This document shows, piece after piece, positions 11,924-22,400 of a stretch of 29,859 nt of DNA; the first letter of the stretch is position 1, and every line of letters starts with the position of its first letter. The translations under genes and the position numbers were made by a program. The notes beneath the pieces were generated by a model, which made no database searches, was not told the origin of the DNA, and saw nothing but the letters and a program-made list of their open reading frames with translations. This stretch comes from a virus, in the IMG/VR virus record IMGVR_UViG_3300002231_001862, positions 1-29,859 of that record. One strand, 5' to 3'.

Positions 11924-14900
11924 AACTTAAATACCTGCGCCTGCCCTTCGATCTCGGTAGTAGATCGATTACCTGTATGACGGACCAATGTATAGTGGTA
12001 ATTCTTTCTGGCGTTCATAATATCTGAGTCACCCCCAGCAATGCTGTTTCTTTGCCCTCCGAATCCCGTAATTTCACCCGAAACAACTTTGACTAGGTCG
12101 TAAGAGTCCCCCACAGCAGGGGCTGAAGTCCAAGTAGTATTTTCTCCAGTCACGATGTTTCCGTTGGAAGAGACAATCTTTTTGGTCTCTTCGTCTGTCT
12201 CGCCTGGTCTAAGTACAAGGTAAGATTTCTTTACAAGGGTGTGCTCTCCGTCTACCCAACTGACATTGGCGTCTTCTAGCCGTCCATCGCTTCTTGCAGC
12301 GGTTACAACGCCAGATTCTTTTCTCATGATGAAGTAGGTATTATCAGATCCGCTTTGAACTGCAGCGTCAAAACGGATATGGATTTCCCTGCCCGAAGTA
12401 GTCAATGAAATTGAATCCAGTGGCATCACTTCGACAGGTGAAGAGCCGCTGTAGGCAGTCGATGCCTTGGTAAAAGAAGAACTCGCAGTGCCAGTGGCTG
12501 AAGACAAGAAGGCTCTTCTTGTCGTAGTGACAGATTCGTTTCTTACGTTTACGCCTGTAGTAGTACGTATCGCATGGAGGTTATCAAAAGACCAAGTAGA
12601 TCCCGAAGACACGGGCTGTGCCTGTCCTTGGATCTCAGGGATAGCAATGCCAAGCACTGCATAAGAAGAGTTGGATGGAGCTGGCCCCACTTGGCTTACG
12701 TCAACTGTCCACCATTCATTGTTGTTGGCGGTATAGCCAGGGATGTACCAAGTAGTGTAATTATTTCCGCCGCCGGATGGTGGATAAGTGGTAAATCCAG
12801 CTTGCACCGGGTCACTGACAGCAGTTGCAATGTATGTCCCGTCAGCCTGATAAAAAGCAGCGGCAACTTTGTACCCGACCGTAATCAGACCTGGAGACCA
12901 AGCAGGCCAGACAAACTCAAAATCTACAGAGTGGTACACATCAAAACGAAAATCGAAAGTGTCTCCTTCAACGCAAGTAATCTGACCGGCAGAACTGGGA
13001 GTTCCCGCGTCTCCATTAGACACAAGCCAAATGCACGGAGCTGACCCTGCTAACTCAGTACCAGTAGATGTGTACTTAATTGAGTTGCCGGGTGTCTTAA
13101 ACACGTCAGTATCAAATGACCAAACTCCGTTGTTAGCGGAGTTTGTAAAAGGATTCCCTGATTGACCGTATGAGACATCATAGAGACTTGAAGCGTCTCC
13201 AATGGCTGGGGTAGTCACTTCAATGTACGGATCAGACAAGAGTTCGCCGACGTACGAAACTGAATCTACGTTGGGGTCTAGCCCGCTAATGTTTCCTGTA
13301 TACGTCGGAGAGATGTATAGATTTTCTGGTGCGTCCGAGAAAACATCCATCGCTGCGTACCTATAAGAAAAAACAAGAGAGCTTCCTTTTGGCCGAAGCC
13401 GAAGACGGTCGGTCTTCTGACCCCAGTAAAGACGGTTGCTTAACGTAAGGTCTGCGTCAGAAAGAGATCCTTCTCCTTCTTTTGCCCAGACGATCAGACC
13501 AGTAATTCTTGGATCGTTAATGCCGTCCCAGTTTAAGTCAATGTCCCATGAATCAATACTGGGCGAAGCGGACACAAACTCAGGGTACTGAGGCGCTGTG
13601 TTTTGAGGGGCTATGCTCGCGTAATCAGAAGATCGTTTGTTTGCGCCTTTGGTGTACACGCGAAAATGAAGGTACCTGGACGGGTACGCTTTACCCTGCA
13701 AACTGGAATCTTCTTTGTTCATCGCCACTGTGTAGTTATACGAAGTCCCCGTAGTTGATTGACTTCTAAGAAGTTCGCCAGTTTTTCTGTCAAATACTTC
13801 TACGTCGTACCCGTCTACGTTTACTGGAATTGTATCAACATCATTTTGGTTTTCGTCGTTGACAAGAATGTTGCCTGTCAGAGAAACGGCATCCCATGCG
13901 ATCCTGAAAGTACTATCACTGACTTCCAGTGGAGTAGATCCAGTTATTGTAGGAACACCTTGAAGCCGAATACCTGTGGGGGCAGGGACTACGACATCTA
14001 TAGTGGCAGGGACGTAAACTAAGTCGCTAACAAACCCAGGGAAAGACCCAATGCCATCTTGCGTTACAGCTTGAACAGAGACAGTAAGTACACCGTACGG
14101 GACATTAGTGATAGTAAGACTCGCTGTATTGACGTACTGATCGGCAATTATTTGGTCTTCACTTTGAACCACTACTCTCCATTTGTAGTAGGACAATCCC
14201 GCATCGCTAACGCCTCCTCCCAGGACTATCCCGCTAGTCCCTGAATAAGTCTGATCTGGTCCGACAGGGGTCTGAGCCCAAGTAATGATTGCGTCAGCCC
14301 TAACGGCGGGACCATCTTCCACCAAAACCTGCTTGATTTTCACTGCATGCGGAGGCTTCAATCTGCTGTCAAAAGGCATCAACCCTGTAGAAGAACTTTG
14401 GACCCAATCAGAAGTAATACCATTCGAGGAGACACTTTGGACTCTTACATCGACTCTGTCGTAGTAATCTGACTCAATGGTCTCGAGGGTTGCGTCAGGA
14501 GGTACGCTTGTATAAGGGAAAGCAAAGTCTTCAAGATACCCACTCATCTCAGTATCAGTTGATCCAGAAGCAAAAGTATTCCAAGAAGAAGAAATCTGAA
14601 CTAATTCGCCAAGAGGAGTAAGCCTGGGCTGCGTGTACTGACTGATAGAGCGAATCCTAAACTGAGCGTTATACGCCACCGTAGGAGATTCCCCGGCAGA
14701 TCGAGGGTTAGGCTTCACTTGGAGGTAAACTTCGTAGTCTTTGTCGAACCTTCCCGTGTTGGGTCCGTTTGGCAGGGAGACATCAAAAGACTCTTGACCA
14801 CGGACACCTTGAGTACGGATCCCTGCGTGAATGAGCTGTGGCGTTCCGGGGGGCCTCAAGTCATTGTTTTCATCAACAATGAAAGAAGGTCTCTGTGTAG

Positions 14901-17748
14901 CTGTAGAACCAGGTATCGCCTCAGTCAGCCATTTGTCGGTTACAGATCCTCCGTGCGGCTGAACCGAAACACGAGCTCTGTACCCTTCCAGAGGGCTGAT
15001 GGCAATCACATTGACTTCTTCCGCAACTTCGACGGCTTTTCCGATAACGACAAGGTCTCCAATCGAAGCATTAACGCCAGATGGAGATTCAAACGTAGAA
15101 GACTCCGCTCCGTCCATTCCAAAATAGACGTTTGTTGAAGAAGACGCCGGGCGAGGAGAAGACAAAGTAAAGTACTGATCTACAGAAGTAGAAGACCGAA
15201 CCCACATCCCGTAATCTTGAGTAGACGGCTGCTCGTATTGGATTTCTTCGTCAAGGCTAAATCCTAGAATGCTTCCATCTTCCTTCGTAATAAAAGAATC
15301 GATTCTCCCAGCCTGCTGGTGACCCTCAAATATAAAATTCGAGTACAAGACCATGTCGCCTCTTTCAGAAACGAGATGCTCCCAGTCTGTCTCGAAATTC
15401 ATCATGTCAGATCGAACAGGCGCAAACAAAAACGCTCGCCGCCCGTGCTGCCACGCAAGCGGAAGGTATGTGCAGCCGTAAACCTCTAGCGTCTCGAATT
15501 TCGTCGCTTCTTTTGTCTCTAAAGTAGACCCAACTCCCGCTGTAAACGAAGTCTGTATGGGAGAACCCCAAAGCGTAAGCTTGTCTTCACTGACAGATCT
15601 AATAAGAACTGTGTCGTCTTGGGTGTTCACTGCAAACTTAGGGTCTGTCGAGGACGAAGGATTTAACTTGACCCAAGTGAGTGGGTCAAAATAATCGCGA
15701 AGATCAAAACTAGCGGAGAAGGATGGTCGAATAACATTACCACCGGCTTCAAAAGAAAGCACCCAGTCTGCGGGAGTAATCGCGGGTCTCAGCCCATACC
15801 CACGGTCGTATACAACGAGTTCATCTTGACCCCAATTCGCTTCTTCAGATATGTACTTGACGCGAATCGCATGAGGTATGTCTGTAATTATCTTTTCGTA
15901 TCGATTCGAGGAAGTATTTCTAGCACTGTAAACTTGAGCGTGTGCCGTCTTTTTTTCCTCAAGCAGGATCGTCCAAATACCATCAGATAGATGAGGCGCT
16001 GCGAAAGCTATTGAAAGCGTGTCTGACAGAACTTGGAAACAATCTGAATCGAAGTCGAATATTTTATCGTGCGGCCTAGAGTATTCCCCCTGCGTGGGCT
16101 CGCAGACAGCGGCAACCTCTGCAAAACGATCGAGGTCAATACGGCTATCAGGTACATCGGAGTACTGCCGGAGTATGTCTGCAGCGTGCCAGACAGGGTT
16201 TCTTGTCTTTGTCGGAGCAGACCAAGTCTGCTCAGATGCGTCATAGACGGGAATCAAACCTTCTACAGTACCGCGGAGTTGGTCTATAGTGCCGTTCAAC
16301 TGCTCGGAGGCTTGTATTCTCAGCTCAATGAAAGCTTGTTTTTTGTGGTTTACAGGTCTTTTGAATTTCGTAGTAGAAACTTCCGTCCATCTGAAATCTT
16401 CTATAACGACTGTCGGAAGTTTACCCCCCTGGCCTCCTCTTTCTTTTGAAAAGAATATACGGCTAGGAGCAATGTCGGGAAGACTGACGGTAGTAGATCT
16501 TTTTCCTACAGGGTATCCCGTTACTCGGATCTCGTATTGTTGCCGAGAAGCTGTTTTCCAAGACAAGCTCAAGAACATTCCTTCTCGCACACTCCCCGCA
16601 ATGTAGATACGCTTTGATAAAGTAAGTGGGCTAGGAGAGGCTACTTGTATTCTGGCAGAGCCATGCGTTTCCCAAGTAAATTTGTCTTGGTCAGCGGCGC
16701 TTTCCCAAGGCCCAAAAGGAGCAGAGCCATTGGTGGTAGACCTGACTTCTACGTGTATTGAAGTAGCTCTGTCTCTTTCTTTTCCTTTGGGGCTTACGTG
16801 GCGTAAACCAGAAGGGAACTGAAAACCTACTGTTATCTCGTCTGCCAAGGCAGACGTGACATGCGTATACTGAGCGTACGCAACCTTGGTATCGGATCCT
16901 GGCAATATCTCCGGCTTAAAGTCGAATGAAACAGGCTCTGTTACGACTGTGTCGGGGTATATCTGAAAGTCAGGGTAGTCCGAGGATCCATCATGTATGA
17001 TGTAATCGACACCTTCGTAGCTAGTCAGTGGAGTAGCACCGATTTTTAGATTGGTGATCTCAACTGGGCCGTACCCCGCGCTAAAAAGCATCCTCAAGTA
17101 CTGCTTGTTACCAAGAATTTCCGCATACGGAAGCGCAGCAAGAGGAAAGGTCATACGGTGCCTACCGTAGACTTTGGGGACAGGAGAATTCCGATATGCT
17201 TGGTTACGAGTCCCGCGAATCGTAGGACTTCTTTCTGGGTTGGAAGAATCTACATTCGGCTGAGACGGAGTTCCAATAATTGCGTTAGTGGCTGCGCTGA
17301 GAGCTACTCCAAGAGCAGCGTATAGCCCCGCAGTAAGGACACCGTAAGCGAGAACAGCACCAAGAGAAGTAGCTGTGATAGCCGCACCAATACCAGTCGC
17401 CGCTGCAATGGCAGTGCCTGCTCCGCCCCCTGCAGCGGCTGCGGGTAACGCCGCATTGATGATGGCAATGACAATCGCTTCGATCTCAGGAGAACTCGTA
17501 CCAACAACAAAAGACCCAGGTCGCGGTATCGTCGATTGCCACCGAGAAGGCGGGACGACTTCTCCGTCCATAACAACATGCACGGGAAGGCCGCGCTTGG
17601 GGAGCCTTCCCGACTCGACAAGCATTTCGTCGATGCTGGTCCCCTGCGAGAAAAGTCGCGCTTTTCCCTGGGCGAAGGGGTGGTCCCTAGACTCAAATCG
17701 TATTGAGCAAGGAACTATATCAGAGCATTGATTTGTGCCGGTAAACAC
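11920..17748 (-). CDS. tail tip hub / central fibre, J-like host specificity protein with fused N-terminal I-like region
   Basis: 1942 residues from a GTG start with AAAGGA about ten bases upstream, overlapping the NlpC/P60 gene by 29 bases. Residues 30-85 resemble the small beta-grasp-like domain found at the front of such proteins (GTSIDEML, VVMDGEVVPPSRW). A glycine/alanine-rich hydrophobic stretch follows (88-160), as in gpI-type tail assembly proteins. The gpJ signature begins at about 175: IRGTRNQ, SPVPKVYGRHR, FPLAALPY, FSAGYGPVEITNLKIG. Residues about 1130-1490 read as fibronectin type III-like repeats. Residues about 1506-1732 look like a jelly-roll carbohydrate-binding module. The last 210 residues form a beta-rich tip. 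The protein closes the tail tube and determines host contact. Confidence 0.9.
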   Translation of the reverse strand: MFTGTNQCSDIVPCSIRFESRDHPFAQGKARLFSQGTSIDEMLVESGRLPKRGLPVHVVMDGEVVPPSRWQSTIPRPGSFVVGTSSPEIEAIVIAIINAALPAAAAGGGAGTAIAAATGIGAAITATSLGAVLAYGVLTAGLYAALGVALSAATNAIIGTPSQPNVDSSNPERSPTIRGTRNQAYRNSPVPKVYGRHRMTFPLAALPYAEILGNKQYLRMLFSAGYGPVEITNLKIGATPLTSYEGVDYIIHDGSSDYPDFQIYPDTVVTEPVSFDFKPEILPGSDTKVAYAQYTHVTSALADEITVGFQFPSGLRHVSPKGKERDRATSIHVEVRSTTNGSAPFGPWESAADQDKFTWETHGSARIQVASPSPLTLSKRIYIAGSVREGMFLSLSWKTASRQQYEIRVTGYPVGKRSTTVSLPDIAPSRIFFSKERGGQGGKLPTVVIEDFRWTEVSTTKFKRPVNHKKQAFIELRIQASEQLNGTIDQLRGTVEGLIPVYDASEQTWSAPTKTRNPVWHAADILRQYSDVPDSRIDLDRFAEVAAVCEPTQGEYSRPHDKIFDFDSDCFQVLSDTLSIAFAAPHLSDGIWTILLEEKKTAHAQVYSARNTSSNRYEKIITDIPHAIRVKYISEEANWGQDELVVYDRGYGLRPAITPADWVLSFEAGGNVIRPSFSASFDLRDYFDPLTWVKLNPSSSTDPKFAVNTQDDTVLIRSVSEDKLTLWGSPIQTSFTAGVGSTLETKEATKFETLEVYGCTYLPLAWQHGRRAFLFAPVRSDMMNFETDWEHLVSERGDMVLYSNFIFEGHQQAGRIDSFITKEDGSILGFSLDEEIQYEQPSTQDYGMWVRSSTSVDQYFTLSSPRPASSSTNVYFGMDGAESSTFESPSGVNASIGDLVVIGKAVEVAEEVNVIAISPLEGYRARVSVQPHGGSVTDKWLTEAIPGSTATQRPSFIVDENNDLRPPGTPQLIHAGIRTQGVRGQESFDVSLPNGPNTGRFDKDYEVYLQVKPNPRSAGESPTVAYNAQFRIRSISQYTQPRLTPLGELVQISSSWNTFASGSTDTEMSGYLEDFAFPYTSVPPDATLETIESDYYDRVDVRVQSVSSNGITSDWVQSSSTGLMPFDSRLKPPHAVKIKQVLVEDGPAVRADAIITWAQTPVGPDQTYSGTSGIVLGGGVSDAGLSYYKWRVVVQSEDQIIADQYVNTASLTITNVPYGVLTVSVQAVTQDGIGSFPGFVSDLVYVPATIDVVVPAPTGIRLQGVPTITGSTPLEVSDSTFRIAWDAVSLTGNILVNDENQNDVDTIPVNVDGYDVEVFDRKTGELLRSQSTTGTSYNYTVAMNKEDSSLQGKAYPSRYLHFRVYTKGANKRSSDYASIAPQNTAPQYPEFVSASPSIDSWDIDLNWDGINDPRITGLIVWAKEGEGSLSDADLTLSNRLYWGQKTDRLRLRPKGSSLVFSYRYAAMDVFSDAPENLYISPTYTGNISGLDPNVDSVSYVGELLSDPYIEVTTPAIGDASSLYDVSYGQSGNPFTNSANNGVWSFDTDVFKTPGNSIKYTSTGTELAGSAPCIWLVSNGDAGTPSSAGQITCVEGDTFDFRFDVYHSVDFEFVWPAWSPGLITVGYKVAAAFYQADGTYIATAVSDPVQAGFTTYPPSGGGNNYTTWYIPGYTANNNEWWTVDVSQVGPAPSNSSYAVLGIAIPEIQGQAQPVSSGSTWSFDNLHAIRTTTGVNVRNESVTTTRRAFLSSATGTASSSFTKASTAYSGSSPVEVMPLDSISLTTSGREIHIRFDAAVQSGSDNTYFIMRKESGVVTAARSDGRLEDANVSWVDGEHTLVKKSYLVLRPGETDEETKKIVSSNGNIVTGENTTWTSAPAVGDSYDLVKVVSGEITGFGGQRNSIAGGDSDIMNARKNYHYTLVRHTGNRSTTEIEGQAQVFKL

Positions 17749-18103
17749 CTGCTAACATCCTTTTCCATGCAGGGCGTAGTCTCATATTTACTAGGTGACT
17801 ACCGTTGGCTTTATCTGTATTTAGCATATACGTATCAGTAGCCATAGGAGCCGAATGCAGGCGTTCTCCCATGGTAAAGATGAGAATGTCGTTTCGCCTA
17901 AGCGGTCTGTTCTTGGGTATTTTTGACCATTCAGGGAACTTAGAATGAGTCTGCTCTACTTGGCTCGAATGGGGATAGGGGCCAGTCAAATCCATATCCA
18001 CATTAATCGAATGCTTGAGCCAAAGGCGTGTGACACCCCAGCAATCTGCACCCGAAAACTCCGCCCCTCCTTTTTGGTAAGGGATGCCGACAAAATCGGT
18101 CAT
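17720..18103 (-). CDS. NlpC/P60-family tail tip peptidase (lambda gpK-like)
   Basis: 127 residues. The ATG overlaps the preceding stop (ATGA). The N-terminal FVGIPYQKGGxxxxGADCWG places the catalytic Cys at residue 21. DILIFTMGERLH provides a candidate catalytic His83, and GSHL (H103) a second His typical of this fold. Lambda gpK has a JAMM domain in front of NlpC/P60; this protein has only the NlpC/P60 part, as in many siphoviruses. It is placed between the DUF1833 (L-like) gene and the J-like hub, the standard order. Likely roles are tail tip assembly and local peptidoglycan cleavage during DNA entry. Confidence 0.85.
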   Translation of the reverse strand: MTDFVGIPYQKGGAEFSGADCWGVTRLWLKHSINVDMDLTGPYPHSSQVEQTHSKFPEWSKIPKNRPLRRNDILIFTMGERLHSAPMATDTYMLNTDKANGSHLVNMRLRPAWKRMLAGVYRHKSML

Positions 18104-19113
18104 GAGTAAAGCCCCGGATAAAGTGCATAAGAAAATCGATCGGGCGGAAAGGGTTTAAGGGAGAGCTCGTCAAACTCAAACTCAAAAGAAACACCAAGCC
18201 GATCCGCCTGAATGTTCTTCAATCTCAAACCACTCCAGACACGGAGAATAGTCGAAGGAGAAGAAGCAAGAACGAGTTCCACATCGACTTCAGGGGAAGA
18301 GACGACCTTTCTTAAAGGCTGTAAAATTTCATCTGATGGACCCACAATAGCCAAACGGACTTGAGAGGTTTGACCACCAGCCGTCTGATCAGGGTAGATA
18401 ATGTCAAATCGGCTAGCTTGGTAGACATCCCCAGTATTGTCATCGATCTGCATCCAGTCCACCTCCCACTCAACTCCCGTAGCGTTTTGAAATAAATCAA
18501 ACCGAATCTGGTATGGAGGTGAAGTAGAAGGAGGGCTTATCCAATCAGAAACAGAACTCAAGTCCCATACCAACGTGACCCATTCCCCAGAACCAGAATA
18601 CGTCATCTCGGTAGGCTGTGTGATGCTGTTAGGGCCAAGCCAAGTAGTAGAGCCGTCGTCGGAGTCCCAGTAAATAGACCCAGACCAGTCACTCGAGTAC
18701 TCGACCGAAGACTTGACCCTTCTGCAACGTAGTCTTACGTGAGTGTACTTAGCGGGATCAAAAACATTGAATGTACCGCTAAGTAACTGAGAGTCAGAAC
18801 CAGTAATATTGACCCTTAGCCAAGCACCCATGGCAGTCAACGTGGCATCATTACTACTGAAGGGATTACCGCTTGGTGGTGTTGCGTAACCTTCGCCGGA
18901 GGCCACTGTAGGATCCAATGAATCCTTGAAATCTATATTCGTTGCAATCGATCCAGTACCAAATTTCGTTATATCATCAGACTGATCACAAATCCTGAAA
19001 GGCCACGGAGAAGCATCTACTTTGTCAGGATCGTGGATCGTCAGCAGCGTTACAGGCTGCTCGTCTGTTTCCTGACTGTACATCGCGCTTAAAGCCGCTG
19101 CAGAGATCGGCAT
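18100..19113 (-). CDS. DUF1833-type minor tail protein with inserted jelly-roll-like domain (lambda gpL position)
   Basis: 337 residues. The first ~50 residues (LSAMYSQETDEQPVTLLTI, then WPFRICDQSDD) and the last ~110 (YQASRFDIIYPD, IQPLRKVVSSPEVDVELVL-like strand, LSLKPFPPDRFSYALYPGL) together fit the DUF1833 family of tail proteins, usually about 150-180 residues. Between them, about residues 55-228, lies an extra module with beta-sandwich features (TLVWDLSSVSDW, YQIRFDLFQN, WEVDWMQIDD), resembling carbohydrate-binding jelly rolls. Its gene order, after an M-like protein and before NlpC/P60, corresponds to lambda L, which lies at the tail tip. The insertion would sit on the outside of the tip and could bind host glycans; that is inference. 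Confidence 0.75.
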   Translation of the reverse strand: MPISAAALSAMYSQETDEQPVTLLTIHDPDKVDASPWPFRICDQSDDITKFGTGSIATNIDFKDSLDPTVASGEGYATPPSGNPFSSNDATLTAMGAWLRVNITGSDSQLLSGTFNVFDPAKYTHVRLRCRRVKSSVEYSSDWSGSIYWDSDDGSTTWLGPNSITQPTEMTYSGSGEWVTLVWDLSSVSDWISPPSTSPPYQIRFDLFQNATGVEWEVDWMQIDDNTGDVYQASRFDIIYPDQTAGGQTSQVRLAIVGPSDEILQPLRKVVSSPEVDVELVLASSPSTILRVWSGLRLKNIQADRLGVSFEFEFDELSLKPFPPDRFSYALYPGLYS

Positions 19114-19115
19114 GG

Positions 19116-19478
19116 CTACGGCACCCGCACCTTGATTTCAAAAGAAACGTCCCAAGTATCGTCACCTTTCGGCTGTCCAATAGTGGGAGAGCCCATCCAC
19201 ATCACCCCCGCCCAGATACCTGTCCTTGGATGCAGCCCGGCAAAGCTCTCTGACCCACCCTTAGTGGTTGTGTAATAGAAACTTTCCAATGAAGTAACTT
19301 GCTCACCAGACAGTTCCCATACAGTCTGAATTGTGGCTACCCCAGAAGAAGTCCTACGCTTTCTTTTACTAGGCCCAATGTCAGTCTCGAATTCGTCAAA
19401 CAACTTCGGAGAGGTCATTGTAAAATTACGTGTAGGACGATCAGGTAGATCTCCAGGCCAAAGGTGCTGCGAAGGCAT
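19116..19478 (-). CDS. minor tail protein (lambda gpM position)
   Basis: 120 residues, beginning two bases after the tape measure stop. It opens with WPGDLPDRP, followed by a basic PSKRKRRTSSG segment and WELSGEQVTSLESFYYTTTKGG. The latter matches the common form of phage minor tail proteins that follow the tape measure (a beta-barrel with a 'lt..q...f..fy' helix). The C-terminus is a strand (DTWDVSFEIKVRV). It probably forms part of the distal tail ring between the tube and the hub. Family naming is by pattern and position. Confidence 0.7.
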   Translation of the reverse strand: MPSQHLWPGDLPDRPTRNFTMTSPKLFDEFETDIGPSKRKRRTSSGVATIQTVWELSGEQVTSLESFYYTTTKGGSESFAGLHPRTGIWAGVMWMGSPTIGQPKGDDTWDVSFEIKVRVP

Positions 19479-19480
19479 AT

Positions 19481-22400
19481 CTACCGTGTCCTACCTTTTG
19501 AGCGAGAAGAAATTGACTGGAAGACATCTCCACCTTGCTGGATGTTTCTGGATACAGCTTGGACAATCTTGAGATCAATGTCCCGAACAGAACCAGCCTG
19601 CCTACTGCCGGTCTGCTGCGCCGACATACCCGGAGGTGTCTCGATGTTGATGTTCACAATGGGCTCGCTGCCAGAAGAGCCGGGAGGTAGAACCCTGACA
19701 TTTTCACCCCCCATAGCAGCGAAGGATACGATTCGATTGTCCCTTCCCCCTCCCCCACTACCGGGTACAGTAAATTGCCCCCCATGAGGGACTCCAACCA
19801 GACCCCCACCCAAGTCGCCTACCGAACCGGCGGGAGCCACTTTGATGGCAGAAGAAGCACTACCCAGCACACTGTTGAAACCTGCGGAAAGGAAACTGAA
19901 CGCGCCAGACAAAGCCGGGCCTATCAGCCCGCCTGTCCCAGCGGGGCCTTTTCCGAAAAGACCATCTAAAATTGGGCGCAAGATCAACGATTGGGCGGTG
20001 ATCTCGATGATCGCCAAGCCCAGTCTCTCAAGAGCATCCCCGAAATTATCCGCGTCCATCAGGGCAGTCCTGAAGAGGTTGTCGAACTCGTTCCGCATTC
20101 TCGTGAGATCGAACTTCTCAACCAGATCAAGGTTTTCTTCGTCTTTCCTTTGGCGCTCTCTCATTTTTTCTTCAAGGATCGCCCACTGTTCTTCGTTGAT
20201 CCCGATGATGTCTACCCATTTCCTTCTTTCTTGATCAAGCTCCATGCTGTGGCGCAGTTTCTGGAGGTCGATTACCTCGCCGTTCTGCTGGAGGATCTTT
20301 TCTTGCTCCGCAACCATGGCTTGGTCGAACATCAATGACTTGTCGCGCCAGAATCGGTTTTCTTCCGCAATAATTCTTTGGTTCAGCGCACCTTCTAGCT
20401 CAGATCTTTCCAGGCGGCTCAGCCTTCTGCCCTCGACAGTGCTGAAGTATTCTTGCTGAGCTTGCTCCATTTGGTCGAACTTGTTCTCCATGATCTGGAT
20501 TTCTGTACCAGAAGCTTGAAGAGCCGCATCCTGATCCTGCGCCAATCTCTGCCGCAAGCTAGCTTGCCTCTTCTGATCCGCTTGTCGCTGGCGCTCCTCC
20601 ATAAGATTGGAGAACGCTGAGTCTTTCTTAAGAAGAGCCTCCTGCCTTTCCGCTAAAGCCGTTAGTACGCTTTGAGTTTCTTCGTTGACGATACCAGTAA
20701 GGAAAGTTTTAGCCCCTTCCGCGTCCGTGAACGGAAACGGACCCATACCTGCTGATTGCTGCCTTGCGGCCTCCATGAGAGCGTTCTGCCCTTCCGGGCT
20801 TTGCATAGCTCTGTTAATGGAAGCTACTCGAGAACTTCCCTCCTGCAGAGCCCTCCCAGACAAAGCCGAAAAGAACTCACCTAACTCAGAAGTAGCTTCG
20901 CCCAGCTCTATCCTGTTCAAGTCTTCAATAGAGCCAGTCAACCTCGCCAGATCATTCTCATACCCGGTCACAAAATCTTTTATGTCTTCGCTCATCATAG
21001 ACTGACCAAAGCGGTTCATAATATTGAGCATGTTGTTTAGCTCAATCTCAGCTCGCCTCTGAGATACTTCCGCCTGCCTAGCTTCCCCCGCTGTAACAGC
21101 GGCGGAATAGTCGTTGTAGTTCTTGATCGCTTCCTGAATGCGCGCGTTCAGGTCTTCCATGTCCCGTTTTTCTTGCTTAAAGGCACTCCCGCCACCCATA
21201 CCTCCAAACAACGCAGCGCTGGATCGAAGAGAAATTCGGTCAGCTTCTTTCTGAAGAGAACCCAACTGCTTGATCATATCTTGCAGGCCCTTTTTCGCCT
21301 GCTCCGTGTCATGCGGGTTCATCGGGATCGCCATCTGTCTTCCACTAGGTGCAATGAAAGAAGATGCCTGGAACTTCGCAATACGGTTGAAGATGTCCTC
21401 CATACTTTCCAGTTCTTCGTTCACAGAAGAGACTGAATCTCCAACACTCAGGAAAGTCAATGCAAGAGCGCCGATAGCAACCGGCCAGCTAAACAAAAAC
21501 CTACCAACAGCAGCAACCCCTGCCAGAGCCCCGCCAAGCCCGGTAGTCGCAGCCATCCACCCCATAGTTGCGGTAGTAGCGGCGTGAGTAGCTGCAGCGA
21601 GCCTGTACTGTGCCGCTACCATCCCAGCTAGCGCTGCTGTGCCACTAACAAGCCAAGAGGCTAGCTTAATGGCTACGAGCGTAGCGACAACCTTAAGAAC
21701 GACGCTAATCGCTTCCTCCATCGCACGCCATTTTTCAATCTGAGACTGCATCGCCCCGCTACTTTTCAGAGTCTCATCAGAAAAACCAGCCATTACTCGA
21801 GTGACACCAGCCACGTTTTTGAGAAAAGACTTCATAACGCCGGTAGCGCCAGCATCACCAGTCGCCAACGAAAACGCTTCGATAGCCGAAGAGACTTCCC
21901 TAAACGCGCCATCCAAAGTGTCTTGCATCACCGCAGCCATTCGCTTTGCGGTGCCTTCAGCCTCTTTGTTGAGCTCCTCCAGCTCTTCAAGAACGTCTAC
22001 GTTCTGAGTTAGGATAAGGATGCCAGCAGCAGCGCGTCTCTGGAAGATCGCGGAAGCCTGCTCAGCGCCGATATTGGCATCCCTCAAGGATTTCAGAACG
22101 TCCACCAAACCTCTTTGCTGGATGTTCAAGTCCTGTGTAGACAGCTCCATCCCAGCCAAAGCATCCGCTGCTTTGTCAGAAACAGCCACAGTCGAAAGGA
22201 AACCCTGCCGCAGAGCTGTACCAGCAAGAGTCGCTTGGATGCCCGCGTTACCCAGAACACCAACAGCCGCTGCCGTCTGCTCCAGGGTAATCCCAAGGGA
22301 ATTCGCGATCGGGCCTACTAGCTTGAAAGCTTCGCCTAGCTGACGGACATTGGTGTTGGAGTTCCGTGCTGTCTGGGCAAGTACATCAGCGACACGGTTC

